A stretch of DNA of 64,000 nt from Ruminococcus_C callidus (lineage in GTDB: Bacteria > Bacillota > Clostridia > Oscillospirales > Ruminococcaceae), in NCBI RefSeq assembly GCF_049562855.1, contig NZ_CP186925.1:434001-498000 (forward strand), given 5' to 3'. Numbering within the stretch: position 1 is the first letter of the stretch; each line of letters begins with the position of its first letter. A model generated the notes under the pieces. That model made no database searches. It was given only the letters and a program-made list of their open reading frames with translations, and had not been told where the DNA came from. Positions 7,650 through 16,249 of this stretch are shown here, one piece after another. A program made the translations under genes and the position numbers.

Positions 7650-9470
7650 ATGGTTCGTGAGGATTTGAGAAATGTTGCCATTATCGCACACGTTGACCAC
7701 GGTAAGACAACGCTGGTAGACGAAATGCTGAAACAGGGCGGTGTGTTCCGTGAAAATCAGGCTGTGGCAGAACGTGTCATGGACTCCAACGATCTGGAAC
7801 GGGAACGCGGTATCACGATTCTGGCAAAGAATACTTCGGTACGCTACGGCGATACCAAGATTAACATCATTGATACACCGGGACACGCTGACTTCGGCGG
7901 CGAGGTAGAGCGTGTACTGAGCATGGTAGACGGTGCCATTCTGCTGGTCGATGCCGCAGAGGGTCCGATGCCCCAGACACGTTTCGTACTGTCCAAGGCT
8001 CTGGAAATGAACCTGAAGATCATTGTGGTCGTCAATAAGATCGACCGCCCCGATGCCCGTCTGGACGAGATCGCAGACGAAGTGCTGGAACTGCTGATGG
8101 ATCTGGATGCCAGCGAGGAACAGCTGGAGAATACGCCGTTCCTGTACTGCTCCGGCCGTGCAGGTACCGCAAGCTTTGACCCCCACGGTGAGGGCAAGGA
8201 TCTGAAGCCGCTGTTCGACACCATTATGTCCTATGTGAATCCGCCGGAGGGCGATCCGGACGCACCGTTACAGATGCTGATCTCCTCCATTGATTATAAT
8301 GAATACGTGGGCAGAATCGGTATCGGCAGAATTGAAAGAGGTACCATTCAGGTGGGACAGCAGGTACTGCTGGGCAACTACCACGATCCGGAAAATACCC
8401 GCCGGAACAAGATTGTTTCCCTGCTGCAAATTCAGGGCTTGCAGCGTGTGCCGGCAGAGAGTGCGACCGTAGGCGACATTGTCTGGATCAGCGGTATCGA
8501 AAACATCTCGATCGGAGATACGGTCTGTGCACCGGACGACTTCGAAGCACTGCCGTTCACCAAGATCAGCGAACCGACTGTGGAAATGACTTTCAGCGTC
8601 AACGACAGCCCCTTTGCCGGTCAGGAAGGCAAGTTCGTCACCTCCCGCCAGCTGCGTGACCGCCTGATGCGGGAACTGCTCCGTGACGTTTCTCTGCGTG
8701 TCACCGAAACCGACAGCACTGATGCGTTCCGCGTTGCCGGCAGAGGCGAAATGCACCTGTCCATTTTGATCGAAAACATGCGTCGTGAGGGCTATGAACT
8801 GGGCGTTTCCACACCGCGTGTTCTGTTCCACGAAGTAGACGGCAAGCGTTACGAGCCCATCGAGGAACTGTCCATTGACGTGCCGGAAGACTGTGTCGGC
8901 TCCGTCATGGAAAAGCTGGGCTCCCGTAAGGCGGAATTGCAGGATATGCACCCGCAGGGCAACCGTACCCGTCTGACATTTTTGATCCCGTCCCGCGGTC
9001 TGTTCGGTTACAAGAGCGAATTCCTGACCGACACCAAGGGCGAGGGCATCATGAGCAGTGTATTCTATGAATACGCACCGTATAAGGGGGAGATTCCCCG
9101 CCGCAGCACCGGCTCTCTGATCTCTTTCGAAACCGGCGAAGCTGTCACCTATGGTCTGTTCAACGCACAGGAACGCGGCTCCCTGTTTATCGGTGCCGGC
9201 GTACCGGTGTATGAGGGCATGGTCGTCGGTGCATCGCCGAAGGCAGAAGATCTGGTAGTCAATGTCTGCAAGCGGAAACACCTGACCAATACCCGTGCCA
9301 GCGGCAGCGATGATGCTCTGCGTCTGGTACCGCCCCGCAATCTGAGTCTGGAAGACTGTCTGGAATTCCTGGCAGATGATGAGCTGCTGGAAGTAACGCC
9401 GAAATCGCTGCGGATCCGCAAGCAGATCCTGAGCAACCAGCAGCGTGCCAAGATGCGTGGTAAGAAATAA
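7650..9470 (+). CDS. typA: Translational GTPase TypA/BipA
   Basis: Ribosome-associated GTPase involved in ribosome assembly and stress adaptation. The start chosen is the ATG at 7650 after GAGGAGAG; an upstream in-frame extension is not family-like. The 606-residue product has the usual length. G1 AHVDHGKTT is at about residues 12-20, DTPGHADFGGEVERV follows in switch II, and NKIDRPD is the G4 motif. EF-G-like domains III and V and the BipA-specific C-terminal domain (about 480-606, ending in KMRGKK) are intact. It follows the tRNA unit, from which it is separated by a terminator. I saw no obvious promoter within 100 bp. Confidence 0.97.
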   Translation: MVREDLRNVAIIAHVDHGKTTLVDEMLKQGGVFRENQAVAERVMDSNDLERERGITILAKNTSVRYGDTKINIIDTPGHADFGGEVERVLSMVDGAILLVDAAEGPMPQTRFVLSKALEMNLKIIVVVNKIDRPDARLDEIADEVLELLMDLDASEEQLENTPFLYCSGRAGTASFDPHGEGKDLKPLFDTIMSYVNPPEGDPDAPLQMLISSIDYNEYVGRIGIGRIERGTIQVGQQVLLGNYHDPENTRRNKIVSLLQIQGLQRVPAESATVGDIVWISGIENISIGDTVCAPDDFEALPFTKISEPTVEMTFSVNDSPFAGQEGKFVTSRQLRDRLMRELLRDVSLRVTETDSTDAFRVAGRGEMHLSILIENMRREGYELGVSTPRVLFHEVDGKRYEPIEELSIDVPEDCVGSVMEKLGSRKAELQDMHPQGNRTRLTFLIPSRGLFGYKSEFLTDTKGEGIMSSVFYEYAPYKGEIPRRSTGSLISFETGEAVTYGLFNAQERGSLFIGAGVPVYEGMVVGASPKAEDLVVNVCKRKHLTNTRASGSDDALRLVPPRNLSLEDCLEFLADDELLEVTPKSLRIRKQILSNQQRAKMRGKK

Positions 9471-9515
9471 GTCCTAGCATTTTTGGGTTCCCCCGTTTCA
9501 GAGAGGAATGAAAAT

Positions 9516-10211
9516 ATGAAACAGTTTTGGAAAAAGACACTTTGGGCAGCCCTGCTGACAGCAGCATTTGCACTGTCTGCCACCGGCTGCGGCGATGACA
9601 AACAGCCAGCCAGCAGCACGGCGAATTCCGCCAGCTCTGCGGCACAGGTAGCAGACAGCAGCACTGCACCGGAAGAAACTGACAGCAGTGCGGAAACAAA
9701 CGTGTTCCAGTATGAGATGAACGATGACGGCACCGTCAGCATCACCGGCTATCAAGGCATGGAAGCCGTTTTGGAAGTGCCGTCTACCGTGGACAATTAT
9801 GTGGTTTCTGCCATTTCCAACCATGCCTTTGAGGCAAACCAGAATCTCACGGAAGTGACTTTGCCGGAGGGCTTGTCGGAAATCGGCGAAAGTGCGTTTA
9901 TGGACTGCGGCAGTCTGACCACCGTACAGATTCCGGAAACCGTGGCACAGATCGACCGTGCAGCTTTTGCAGGCTGTTCGGCACTGACCAGCATTTCTCT
10001 GCCGGAAACTGTTTCCACCGTCATGGAGGAAGCATTCACCGGCTGTACCAGCCTGACTGATCTGACTGTGGCGAATGCGTCACTGGAATATGACCGCTGG
10101 GGACTGGTAGAGGGCAGCGAGCCGCTGGGCGTGACGATTACTTGCCCGTCCGGCTCTGCCATAGAAACATGGGCAGCTGCCAACGGCATCAGCACAAAAA
10201 CATTCGGATAA
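9516..10211 (+). CDS. Lipoprotein with leucine-rich (BspA-type) repeats
   Basis: Predicted surface lipoprotein. The ATG at 9516 follows GAGAGGAATG and opens a signal peptide (MKQFWKKTLWAALLTAAFAL) ending in the lipobox SATGC. A Ser/Ala/Glu-rich linker of about 45 residues precedes LRR_5-type repeats (residues about 95-200), recognisable from GFSEIGESAFMDC-like units: AFEANQNLTEVTLPEGL, AFMDCGSLTTVQIPETV, AFAGCSALTSISLPETV, AFTGCTSLTDLTV. BspA-like repeats mediate protein or polysaccharide binding in other bacteria; the ligand here is unknown. It is 231 residues long and ends just before a large terminator hairpin. Confidence 0.88.
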   Translation: MKQFWKKTLWAALLTAAFALSATGCGDDKQPASSTANSASSAAQVADSSTAPEETDSSAETNVFQYEMNDDGTVSITGYQGMEAVLEVPSTVDNYVVSAISNHAFEANQNLTEVTLPEGLSEIGESAFMDCGSLTTVQIPETVAQIDRAAFAGCSALTSISLPETVSTVMEEAFTGCTSLTDLTVANASLEYDRWGLVEGSEPLGVTITCPSGSAIETWAAANGISTKTFG

Positions 10212-10222
10212 ATCATAAAGAC

Positions 10223-10307
10223 AAAGCGTGGGACAACGCGGGTGTAGTTCCCTACAGGACAAACCATATGGTGTGTAGGAAAAACCGGCAGCTGCCCACG
10301 CTTTTTT
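10223..10307 (+). terminator. Branched terminator between the two lipoprotein genes
   Basis: The outer stem AAGCGTGGG/CCCACGCTT closes an 85-nt element and runs into TTTTTT. A second stem CCTACA/TGTAGG, with a CCATATGG palindrome in its loop, sits inside. The size is unusual for a simple terminator. Confidence 0.7.
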
Positions 10308-10322
10308 GTTTTGGAGGAAAAC

Positions 10323-11003
10323 ATGATGAAACACATCTGGAAACAGGCACTGGCTCTGCTGCTGGCATGCGGCATGGCGGCAGGTGCAGCCGGCTGCGGC
10401 GAAAAGAAAGATAAGGCGGAAAGCTCTGCGGCAGAGAGCAGCACAGCGGATTCTGCCGATTCCATAGAGCCGGTGACAGAATCCGATCCGGACAACATGA
10501 ACTACAAGCTGACCTACGATAAGGACAAGGTGCCGGACGAACTGGCAAATACCATCGCCCTGTACTTTTATGCAGTGGACACCCAGAACTATGACCTGTA
10601 TCTGGAGCAGATCAACCCGCTGTACCGGACATCGTTGGAGAGCCTGCTGCAAGAGCAGTACGGCTACGGACTGGAGAACAGCATGGAACAGCTGCACCAG
10701 AATCTGGTGAACTATGCCGGCACCGATAACTTTACCATTCAGAGTCTGGAACTGGCACAGGCACAGGAAGTGCTGGCGGAGGACTTCGAGGAAGATACCA
10801 ATTTTGTGCAGGAGTACCTGAACGCCTATACACAGGCATTCGGCGAGGAATTCACCAAGGATCTGGAAGAACAGTCCGATGCGATCTATGATATTGCCGT
10901 GACCATGAAGGGCGAGAACAGCGACGGCGAGGAGATCACCATTCTGGACAGTCTGGAAATTCTGGCGGCAGAGGCAGACGGCAGCTTCGGCGTGCTGGGA
11001 TAA
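10323..11003 (+). CDS. Lipoprotein of unknown function
   Basis: 226-residue predicted lipoprotein. The start is the ATG at 10323, 5 nt after GGAGG. A basic N-terminus (MMKHIWKQ), a hydrophobic core and the lipobox GAAGC indicate lipid attachment at a Cys near residue 25. A Ser/Ala/Asp/Glu-rich linker (to about 60) leads into an acidic, mainly helical globular domain. No motif points to a reaction, and I do not recognise a family with confidence. The signal region resembles that of the upstream lipoprotein gene, but the mature domains are unrelated. Confidence 0.8.
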   Translation: MMKHIWKQALALLLACGMAAGAAGCGEKKDKAESSAAESSTADSADSIEPVTESDPDNMNYKLTYDKDKVPDELANTIALYFYAVDTQNYDLYLEQINPLYRTSLESLLQEQYGYGLENSMEQLHQNLVNYAGTDNFTIQSLELAQAQEVLAEDFEEDTNFVQEYLNAYTQAFGEEFTKDLEEQSDAIYDIAVTMKGENSDGEEITILDSLEILAAEADGSFGVLG

Positions 11004-11110
11004 GCGGAAACCGACACAAACGGCAGTACGGCTGCCCGCGTAAAACGTGCATCTGTTTTGGCTGAAAAGACATTTCCAAAATGGATTTTCATGATTTCCC
11101 TGTGAAATGC

Positions 11111-11139
11111 TTGACAATTTCGCCGAAAAAGCGTATAAT
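11111..11139 (+). promoter_or_regulatory. serCA promoter
   Basis: TTGACA at 11111-11116 and TATAAT at 11134-11139 with a 17-bp spacer. The leader to the serC start is about 100 nt and ends in a weak AAAGCA/TGCTTT hairpin followed by T residues, next to the ribosome binding site. Confidence 0.88.
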
Positions 11140-11244
11140 AGAAAGTACCGTGTTGCAATTTTCAATGAAAATGCGGAAAAGTTTTGGAAAAAATGAAAGC
11201 AGTAGGATAAGCTGTATGCTTTTTTCCACAGGAGGGTATTGACA

Positions 11245-12330
11245 ATGCATAGAGTATACAATTTCAGTGCAGGCCCTGCGGTATTGCCGGAGGAGGTTCT
11301 GCGTGAAGCAGCCGATGAAATGTTGGATTATCAGGGTACTGGCATGTCCGTAATGGAAATGAGCCACCGCAGTGCCGCTTTTGATGAGATCATCAAGACC
11401 GCAGAACAGGATCTGCGTGACCTGATGGGAATCCCCGATAATTATAAGGTACTGTTCCTCCAGGGCGGTGCCTCTCAGCAGTTTGCAGCAGTTCCCATGA
11501 ACCTCATGAAGAACGGCGTAGCAGACTATATCGTTACCGGTCAGTGGGCAAAGAAAGCTTATCAGGAAGCCCAGAAGTACGGTAAGGCTGTCAAGGTGGC
11601 TTCTTCGGAAGATAAAACCTTCTCCTACATTCCGGACTGCTCCGATCTGCCCATCGATGATGATGCAGATTATGTGTATATCTGTGAGAATAACACCATT
11701 TATGGTACAAAATATAAGAAGCTGCCCAACACCAAGGGCAAGACGCTGGTCGCTGACGTGTCCTCCTGCTTCCTGAGTGAGCCGGTCGATGTGACCAAGT
11801 ACGGCGTGATCTACGGCGGCGTACAGAAGAACGTGGGACCTGCCGGTGTCGTTATCGCCATTATCCGCGAAGACCTGATTCCGGAAAAGCCGGCTGTGGA
11901 AAACACCCCCACCATGCTGGCATGGAAGACACAGGCAGACGCAGATTCTCTGTACAACACTCCGCCCTGCTATGGCATCTACATCTGCGGCAAGGTCTTC
12001 AAGTGGCTCAAGAAAATGGGCGGTCTGGAAGAAATGCAGAAGCGGAATATCGCCAAGGCAAAGGTGCTGTATGATTTCCTGGACGAGAGCAAGCTGTTCA
12101 AGGGTACTGTCCGCAAGGAAGACCGTTCTCTGATGAATGTACCGTTCGTTACCGGCGACAAGGACATGGATGCGAAGTTCATCAAGGAAGCAACTGCTGC
12201 CGGCTTCGTGAACCTGAAGGGTCACCGCACCGTTGGCGGCATGCGTGCATCGATCTACAACGCAATGCCGATCGAGGGCGTAGAAAAGCTGGTTGCATTC
12301 ATGAAGCAGTTTGAAGCAGACAACGCTTGA
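11245..12330 (+). CDS. serC: Phosphoserine aminotransferase
   Basis: Second step of serine biosynthesis: converts 3-phosphohydroxypyruvate and glutamate to 3-phosphoserine and 2-oxoglutarate, using PLP. The 361-residue length is standard. NFSAGPAVLPEEVL at residues 6-19 is the family N-terminal signature, GGASQQF at 74-80 helps hold PLP phosphate, and Lys195 in YGGVQKNVGPAG is the Schiff-base lysine. The start ATG at 11245 follows AGGAGGG. It forms an operon with serA, 15 nt downstream, under a strong sigma-A promoter. The third enzyme, SerB, is not in the window. Confidence 0.97.
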   Translation: MHRVYNFSAGPAVLPEEVLREAADEMLDYQGTGMSVMEMSHRSAAFDEIIKTAEQDLRDLMGIPDNYKVLFLQGGASQQFAAVPMNLMKNGVADYIVTGQWAKKAYQEAQKYGKAVKVASSEDKTFSYIPDCSDLPIDDDADYVYICENNTIYGTKYKKLPNTKGKTLVADVSSCFLSEPVDVTKYGVIYGGVQKNVGPAGVVIAIIREDLIPEKPAVENTPTMLAWKTQADADSLYNTPPCYGIYICGKVFKWLKKMGGLEEMQKRNIAKAKVLYDFLDESKLFKGTVRKEDRSLMNVPFVTGDKDMDAKFIKEATAAGFVNLKGHRTVGGMRASIYNAMPIEGVEKLVAFMKQFEADNA

Positions 12331-12345
12331 GGAGAGGACAGCATA

Positions 12346-13509
12346 ATGAAATATTCCATTCAGACACTCAATAAGATTTCCAAGGCAGGCACAGACCGGT
12401 TCTGTGATGCTTATACCATTTCGGACGATGCCAAGGATCCGGACGCAATTCTGGTTCGCAGTGCATCGCTGCACGATACCTCGTTCGGGGATAACCTGAA
12501 AGCCATTGCCCGTGCCGGTGCCGGCGTGAACAACATTCCGCTGGATCGCTGCTCGGAGGCTGGTATCTGCGTATTCAATACACCGGGTGCAAACGCCAAT
12601 GCCGTAAAGGAACTGGTGCTCACCGGTCTGCTCATTTCCTCCCGTAAGATTCCGGAGGCAATGGCATGGGCAGCAACCCTGAAAGACGGCGAAACCTCTG
12701 TGGCAAAGCAGGTGGAAAAGGGCAAGAGCCAGTTCGCCGGTCCGGAGATCAAGGGCAAGACACTGGGCATTATCGGTCTGGGTGCCATTGGTGCACTGGT
12801 GGCAAATGCCGCTGTGGCACTGGGCATGAAGGTCGTTGGTACAGACCCGTTCCTGTCCGTTGGTGCTGCACTGCGTCTGGATCCGTCGGTAACGGTCGTA
12901 AAGACACAGGACGACGTATTCGCTGCCGCAGATTATCTGACCATTCATGTACCGTTCAACAAGGACACAGAGGGCATGATCAACGCTGCCGCGATCGCAA
13001 AGATGAAGGACGGCGTTCGCGTGCTGAACTATGCCCGCGGCGAACTGGTCAACGATGAGGATATGATCGCTGCATTGGAAAGCGGCAAGGTGGCTTACTA
13101 CTGCACCGACTTCCCCAATGCCAAGACCTGCAACGCCAAGCACATCATTGCTACCCCGCATCTGGGTGCATCGACACCGGAGAGCGAGGACAACTGTGCA
13201 AGCATGGCTGCCGATGAGCTGATGGCTTATCTGGAACAGGGCGATATTCGCAACAGTGTCAACCTGCCGAATGCACAGCTTCAGGCAGTGTACACCAAGG
13301 TTTGCGTCATTCACCGGAATGTGCCGGCAATGATTTCTGCCCTGACTTCTGTCATTGGCGAAGCCGGTGCCAACATTGAGAACATGACCAATGCCAGCAA
13401 GAAGGATTACGCGTATACCATTCTGGATATTGACGGCGTAACCGACGGCATGATCGAAGCACTGACTGCTATCGACGGCGTACTCCGTGTACGTGTGATC
13501 GAAAAGTGA
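12346..13509 (+). CDS. serA: D-3-phosphoglycerate dehydrogenase
   Basis: First committed step of serine synthesis: NAD-dependent oxidation of 3-phosphoglycerate to 3-phosphohydroxypyruvate. The 387-residue protein is the short type: a substrate-binding domain, a nucleotide-binding domain with GLGAIG at residues 144-149, catalytic His in TPHLGAST at about 268, and a C-terminal ACT domain (about 318-387), which in the family confers serine feedback. There is no intervening ASB domain. GAGGAGAGG precedes the ATG by 9 nt. It is co-transcribed with serC. Confidence 0.96.
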   Translation: MKYSIQTLNKISKAGTDRFCDAYTISDDAKDPDAILVRSASLHDTSFGDNLKAIARAGAGVNNIPLDRCSEAGICVFNTPGANANAVKELVLTGLLISSRKIPEAMAWAATLKDGETSVAKQVEKGKSQFAGPEIKGKTLGIIGLGAIGALVANAAVALGMKVVGTDPFLSVGAALRLDPSVTVVKTQDDVFAAADYLTIHVPFNKDTEGMINAAAIAKMKDGVRVLNYARGELVNDEDMIAALESGKVAYYCTDFPNAKTCNAKHIIATPHLGASTPESEDNCASMAADELMAYLEQGDIRNSVNLPNAQLQAVYTKVCVIHRNVPAMISALTSVIGEAGANIENMTNASKKDYAYTILDIDGVTDGMIEALTAIDGVLRVRVIEK

Positions 13510-13574
13510 TCTGTGCGTATAGCCTTTGGCATCTGCCCGAATTTTCGGGTTGAAACGGTGTGAAAGCACCGAAT

Positions 13575-13697
13575 AGATTGCATTTCCAGAGTAGGAAATC
13601 GTGCGTTAAGTGTCCGTCAGACGGGGAGTTGCTGTCGGGACGAAAAGCGAGAACGATCGCTTGCGGTACGGTTTCCGCATCCCGCTGAATGTATCAT
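13575..13697 (+). ncRNA. Tetrahydrofolate (THF) riboswitch
   Basis: The folT leader carries the conserved core of the folE/folT-type THF riboswitch: AGAGTAG at about 13588, GCGTTAAGTGT at 13603-13613, a GACGAAAAGCGAGAAC-like middle and GGTTTCCGCATCC near the 3' side. A P1 stem between about 13576-13589 and 13684-13696 can be drawn. Downstream, CATAAGA (13695-13701) can pair with TCTTATG (13729-13735), a plausible part of the expression platform. Position directly before a folate transporter gene agrees with the family. Confidence 0.88.
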
Positions 13698-13789
13698 AAG
13701 AAGTCAGAAATCTCTCAGAGAAAACACCTCTTATGCTGCACGAAGCAGAAACGTTTTGTACTGCCGCAAGGCAAAGGAGGTATTTTTTC

Positions 13790-14422
13790 ATGAGAGATTT
13801 TTTGTCTGTATTTACGGATTCCGCAAAGGAATTCACCAAGGTTCGCAGTCTGGTGACTACATCGCTGCTGGTGGCTGTTTCCATGGTCATCGAGATGTTT
13901 TCCATTGACATCGGTTTTGCCAAGCTGAACTTTGCGTTCCTCGCTATCGCCATTATCGGCATGCTGTTCGGTCCGTGCATGGGAATGATGGCAGGTTTTG
14001 CCTGCGACATCGTGGGCTATCTGGCACACCCCAGCGGCGGCTTCCTGCCGGCATATGTGCTGGTCGGCGGTTTACAGGGGCTGTTCTACGGGCTGTTCCT
14101 GTATCAGAAGTGGAGTGGTCACAGCATTCAGTTTGTCAGCAACAAGACCGGCAAGACTACGGACATCACCCTGTATCTCCGTGCGATCGTGGCACGACTG
14201 GCGGACGTTGTCATCATCAACCTGCTGATCCAGACCAAGCTGAATCTGCACTACGGCTTTATTCCGCAGGAGGCGTATGGTGCGGCGATCGTGGCACGTG
14301 TGGCAAAGAATGTCATCGAGTTGGCGATAGACCTGCCGCTGCTGTTCATTCTGCTGCCGGTGGCACTGAAAGCCTACCAGCACATTTTCCGGCGGTCGGT
14401 ATCGCCAAAAGTGGCTGGATAA
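13790..14422 (+). CDS. folT: ECF transporter S component, folate family
   Basis: Substrate-binding membrane subunit of an energy-coupling-factor importer, here predicted to take up folates with the shared EcfA-EcfT module encoded elsewhere. The ATG at 13790 follows AAAGGAGG; the upstream in-frame codons belong to the leader. The 210-residue protein has about six membrane segments and family features such as GFAKLNFAFLAIAIIGMLFGP and GFACDIVGY. The THF riboswitch upstream supports folate as ligand and predicts that expression falls when THF is plentiful. It is monocistronic, with a strong terminator 35 nt downstream. Confidence 0.93.
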   Translation: MRDFLSVFTDSAKEFTKVRSLVTTSLLVAVSMVIEMFSIDIGFAKLNFAFLAIAIIGMLFGPCMGMMAGFACDIVGYLAHPSGGFLPAYVLVGGLQGLFYGLFLYQKWSGHSIQFVSNKTGKTTDITLYLRAIVARLADVVIINLLIQTKLNLHYGFIPQEAYGAAIVARVAKNVIELAIDLPLLFILLPVALKAYQHIFRRSVSPKVAG

Positions 14423-14455
14423 TTTCAGGCAACCCACAACTTCCGTATAAATGAA

Positions 14456-14514
14456 AACCACCCGCACACGGTACTTTTTACTCTGGAAAAGTACTGTGTC
14501 GGGTGGTTTTTGTT
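14456..14514 (+). terminator. Terminator of folT
   Basis: AAACCACCCGCACACGGTAC pairs with GTACTGTGTCGGGTGGTTT, extended by TTTT/AAAA, and is followed by TTTTTG. It is 4 nt before MITE A. Confidence 0.92.
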
Positions 14515-14517
14515 TAA

Positions 14518-14852
14518 GGTAATACCGCACAAAGATTGTGCGACAGATGCGTCATCAAATTTTTCGTCAGATGAAACAAAAAGCGGAGTGAATACTTGAT
14601 GTATTCACGAGCATTTTTGTGAAATATGAGAGTCTGTTTCGTATCTGACGTATGCAGATTGCGTCGTCAGATTTTTTGAGAGATGAAGGGAAAAACGGAG
14701 AAAATCCTTTGTGGATTTTCGAGTATTTTCCCGAAATATCTCGGAAAATATGCACGCAAGATGCGTGCGGGAAGATACGAAACAGGCTCTGAAGGGAAAT
14801 TTGCAAGCAGATGGCGTACAAAGTCGCCAGACGCTCTTTGTGCGGTATTGCC
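14518..14852 (+). mobile_element. MITE family A, long form (335 bp)
   Basis: Terminal inverted repeats GGTAATACCGCACAAAG and CTTTGTGCGGTATTGCC are flanked by perfect TTAA duplications at 14514-14517 and 14853-14856. Element C (14630-14789) is nested within, bordered by TGA on both sides. It is nearly identical to the copy at 1562, inverted. Confidence 0.92.
14630..14789 (+). mobile_element. Nested inverted-repeat element C inside MITE A
   Basis: 160 bp with ends GAGTCTGTTTCGTATCT and AGATACGAAACAGGCTC and TGA on both flanks. It sits at the same internal site as in the copy at 1562, so the composite element itself has moved or been copied. Confidence 0.8.
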
Positions 14853-14864
14853 TTAAGTATTTCC

Positions 14865-15323
14865 CTAATCTCCCAGTCGTTTTATCATCTGGAGATACCC
14901 CAGCGATTCGTAGCCCAGCCGGCGGTACAGTGCCTGTGCTCGTTCATTTTCCGGTTCAGTTTCCAGCCGGAGCATTACCGCATCGCCCCGCAGCTGTTCC
15001 TCCAGCCATTGCAGAAAACGGCTGCCCAGTCCCTGCCCGCGGTATGCGGGACGGATATACAGATCTTCCACCCAGACCATGACACCGCCGGCTTCGTGCT
15101 GCATCATGCGGTTGGTGACGGAAAAGCCTGCCACTGCATCATCACACTGAAAAATATAGCCGGACAGATACTGGTCGGAACGCATCATCTCCGCAAACGT
15201 CCGCCGGTGATACTCTGCGGGAATGGGGTGCAGCACCGCATCGGAGTGAAAGAATTCCTCTGCCATGGCGTAGAAGTCCGTTTCGTCTGCCGCTGTGATC
15301 GGACGGAATGTCAGTTCGCTCAT
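14865..15323 (-). CDS. GNAT-family N-acetyltransferase
   Basis: Predicted acetyl-CoA-dependent acyltransferase of unknown substrate. At 152 residues it is a single GNAT domain: the acetyl-CoA motif YRGQGLGSRFL is at about residues 93-103 after strand VWVEDLYIRPA, and the C-terminal NERAQALYRRLGYE motif is intact. Its ATG overlaps the stop of the TPM gene by 4 nt (ATGA), so it is the last gene of the SPFH cassette and translationally coupled to it. Whether it belongs functionally to that cassette is not known. Confidence 0.9.
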   Translation of the reverse strand: MSELTFRPITAADETDFYAMAEEFFHSDAVLHPIPAEYHRRTFAEMMRSDQYLSGYIFQCDDAVAGFSVTNRMMQHEAGGVMVWVEDLYIRPAYRGQGLGSRFLQWLEEQLRGDAVMLRLETEPENERAQALYRRLGYESLGYLQMIKRLGD

Positions 15324-16249
15324 CGGTGTCCGCCTCCGCCGCCGTGGCTGCCGCCGGAAGAACTGCTGTGGCTGCTGCCGCCGCCTCCGCCACCGCCGCC
15401 GCTGCTCTCGGAGGAAATCTTCGTGCGGCTGGTGTAGGTTCGCAGGTACTGGTCGGATCGCTGGAGGTACTGCACATCGTTGGCAACCAGATAGTTTTGC
15501 AGGCTGCCCGCAGCCTTGAACTTATACCGATTCCGGATCGACAGCACGGAAATGCCAAAAGCGATCACGCCGATCAGAACGGCAAGGATCACAATGGTTC
15601 CCCAGCTGAGTATTGCGGTGTATTCCTTTGGCAGTTTGCTGACTTCCTGCACCTGACCGTCCTGCATGATGAGATACTTTCCGGTGTCTTTGTTGTAGGT
15701 GTAGTATTTGTCAGTGGGAACGCCCTGGTCTGCATAGTATTTCAGATCGGAACAGAAGATGTGTATCGCAGACGGCAGGTCTTCTTCGCCGCGGGGCAGA
15801 TATTCTTCCACATCCTGGATCATGATTCCCACACGGTTGTAGTCCTCATTGTCCGTATAATAGAACTGTCCCTTGCCGCTGGTGGAGAGGTAGTCGAACA
15901 GAGAGGTTTCTCCGGACATATCCAGATAGAGGAATACGCCGTCGGTATTCATACCGTAGAGTTCCTCATAGGTTTCATCACAGAATGCAATGGTGTCTGC
16001 ATCTGAATTGTCCCCGACGGCAGTGCTGCCGATCCAGAGAGCCACGTTCATGCCGCTTTCGTCTGCGGCTTCCTGTAATTCGTCCATTGCCTCCTGAAAT
16101 TCTGCATCGGACAGGAAGTCACCCTCGTCACAGAGGTAGACATTGTTGCTGGAATCCTCGGTTTTCGCCGAAACAGCGGGAAGTGTGAGATTGCAGATGC
16201 AGATACCGGCTGCCAGAGCTGCCGCGGTCTGCTTCCAGATCGTTTTCAT
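15320..16249 (-). CDS. TPM-domain membrane protein (YdjH/YgcG-like)
   Basis: Predicted membrane-anchored protein with an exported TPM domain. The start at 16249 gives a signal peptide (MKTIWKQTAAALAAGICICN...), followed by the TPM fold at about residues 35-200 (GDFLSDAEFQEAMDELQEAA), a transmembrane segment at about 230-255 and a Gly/Ser/His-rich tail. It is 309 residues long. TPM proteins include photosystem repair factors and stress-linked proteins. Here the gene is coupled by ATGA overlaps to the zinc-ribbon gene before and the GNAT gene after it. The trio with the SPFH gene matches ydjI, ydjG and ydjH of the Bacillus pspA operon. Confidence 0.85.
   Translation of the reverse strand: MKTIWKQTAAALAAGICICNLTLPAVSAKTEDSSNNVYLCDEGDFLSDAEFQEAMDELQEAADESGMNVALWIGSTAVGDNSDADTIAFCDETYEELYGMNTDGVFLYLDMSGETSLFDYLSTSGKGQFYYTDNEDYNRVGIMIQDVEEYLPRGEEDLPSAIHIFCSDLKYYADQGVPTDKYYTYNKDTGKYLIMQDGQVQEVSKLPKEYTAILSWGTIVILAVLIGVIAFGISVLSIRNRYKFKAAGSLQNYLVANDVQYLQRSDQYLRTYTSRTKISSESSGGGGGGGGSSHSSSSGGSHGGGGGHR

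Noticed and set aside
11089..13569. 826-codon open frame on the minus strand across serC and serA
   Set aside because: It is antisense to two well-identified genes, has no family-like sequence, and reflects their codon bias. The same applies to the long frames antisense to fusA (29130-31151) and the class B PBP (34889-36892).
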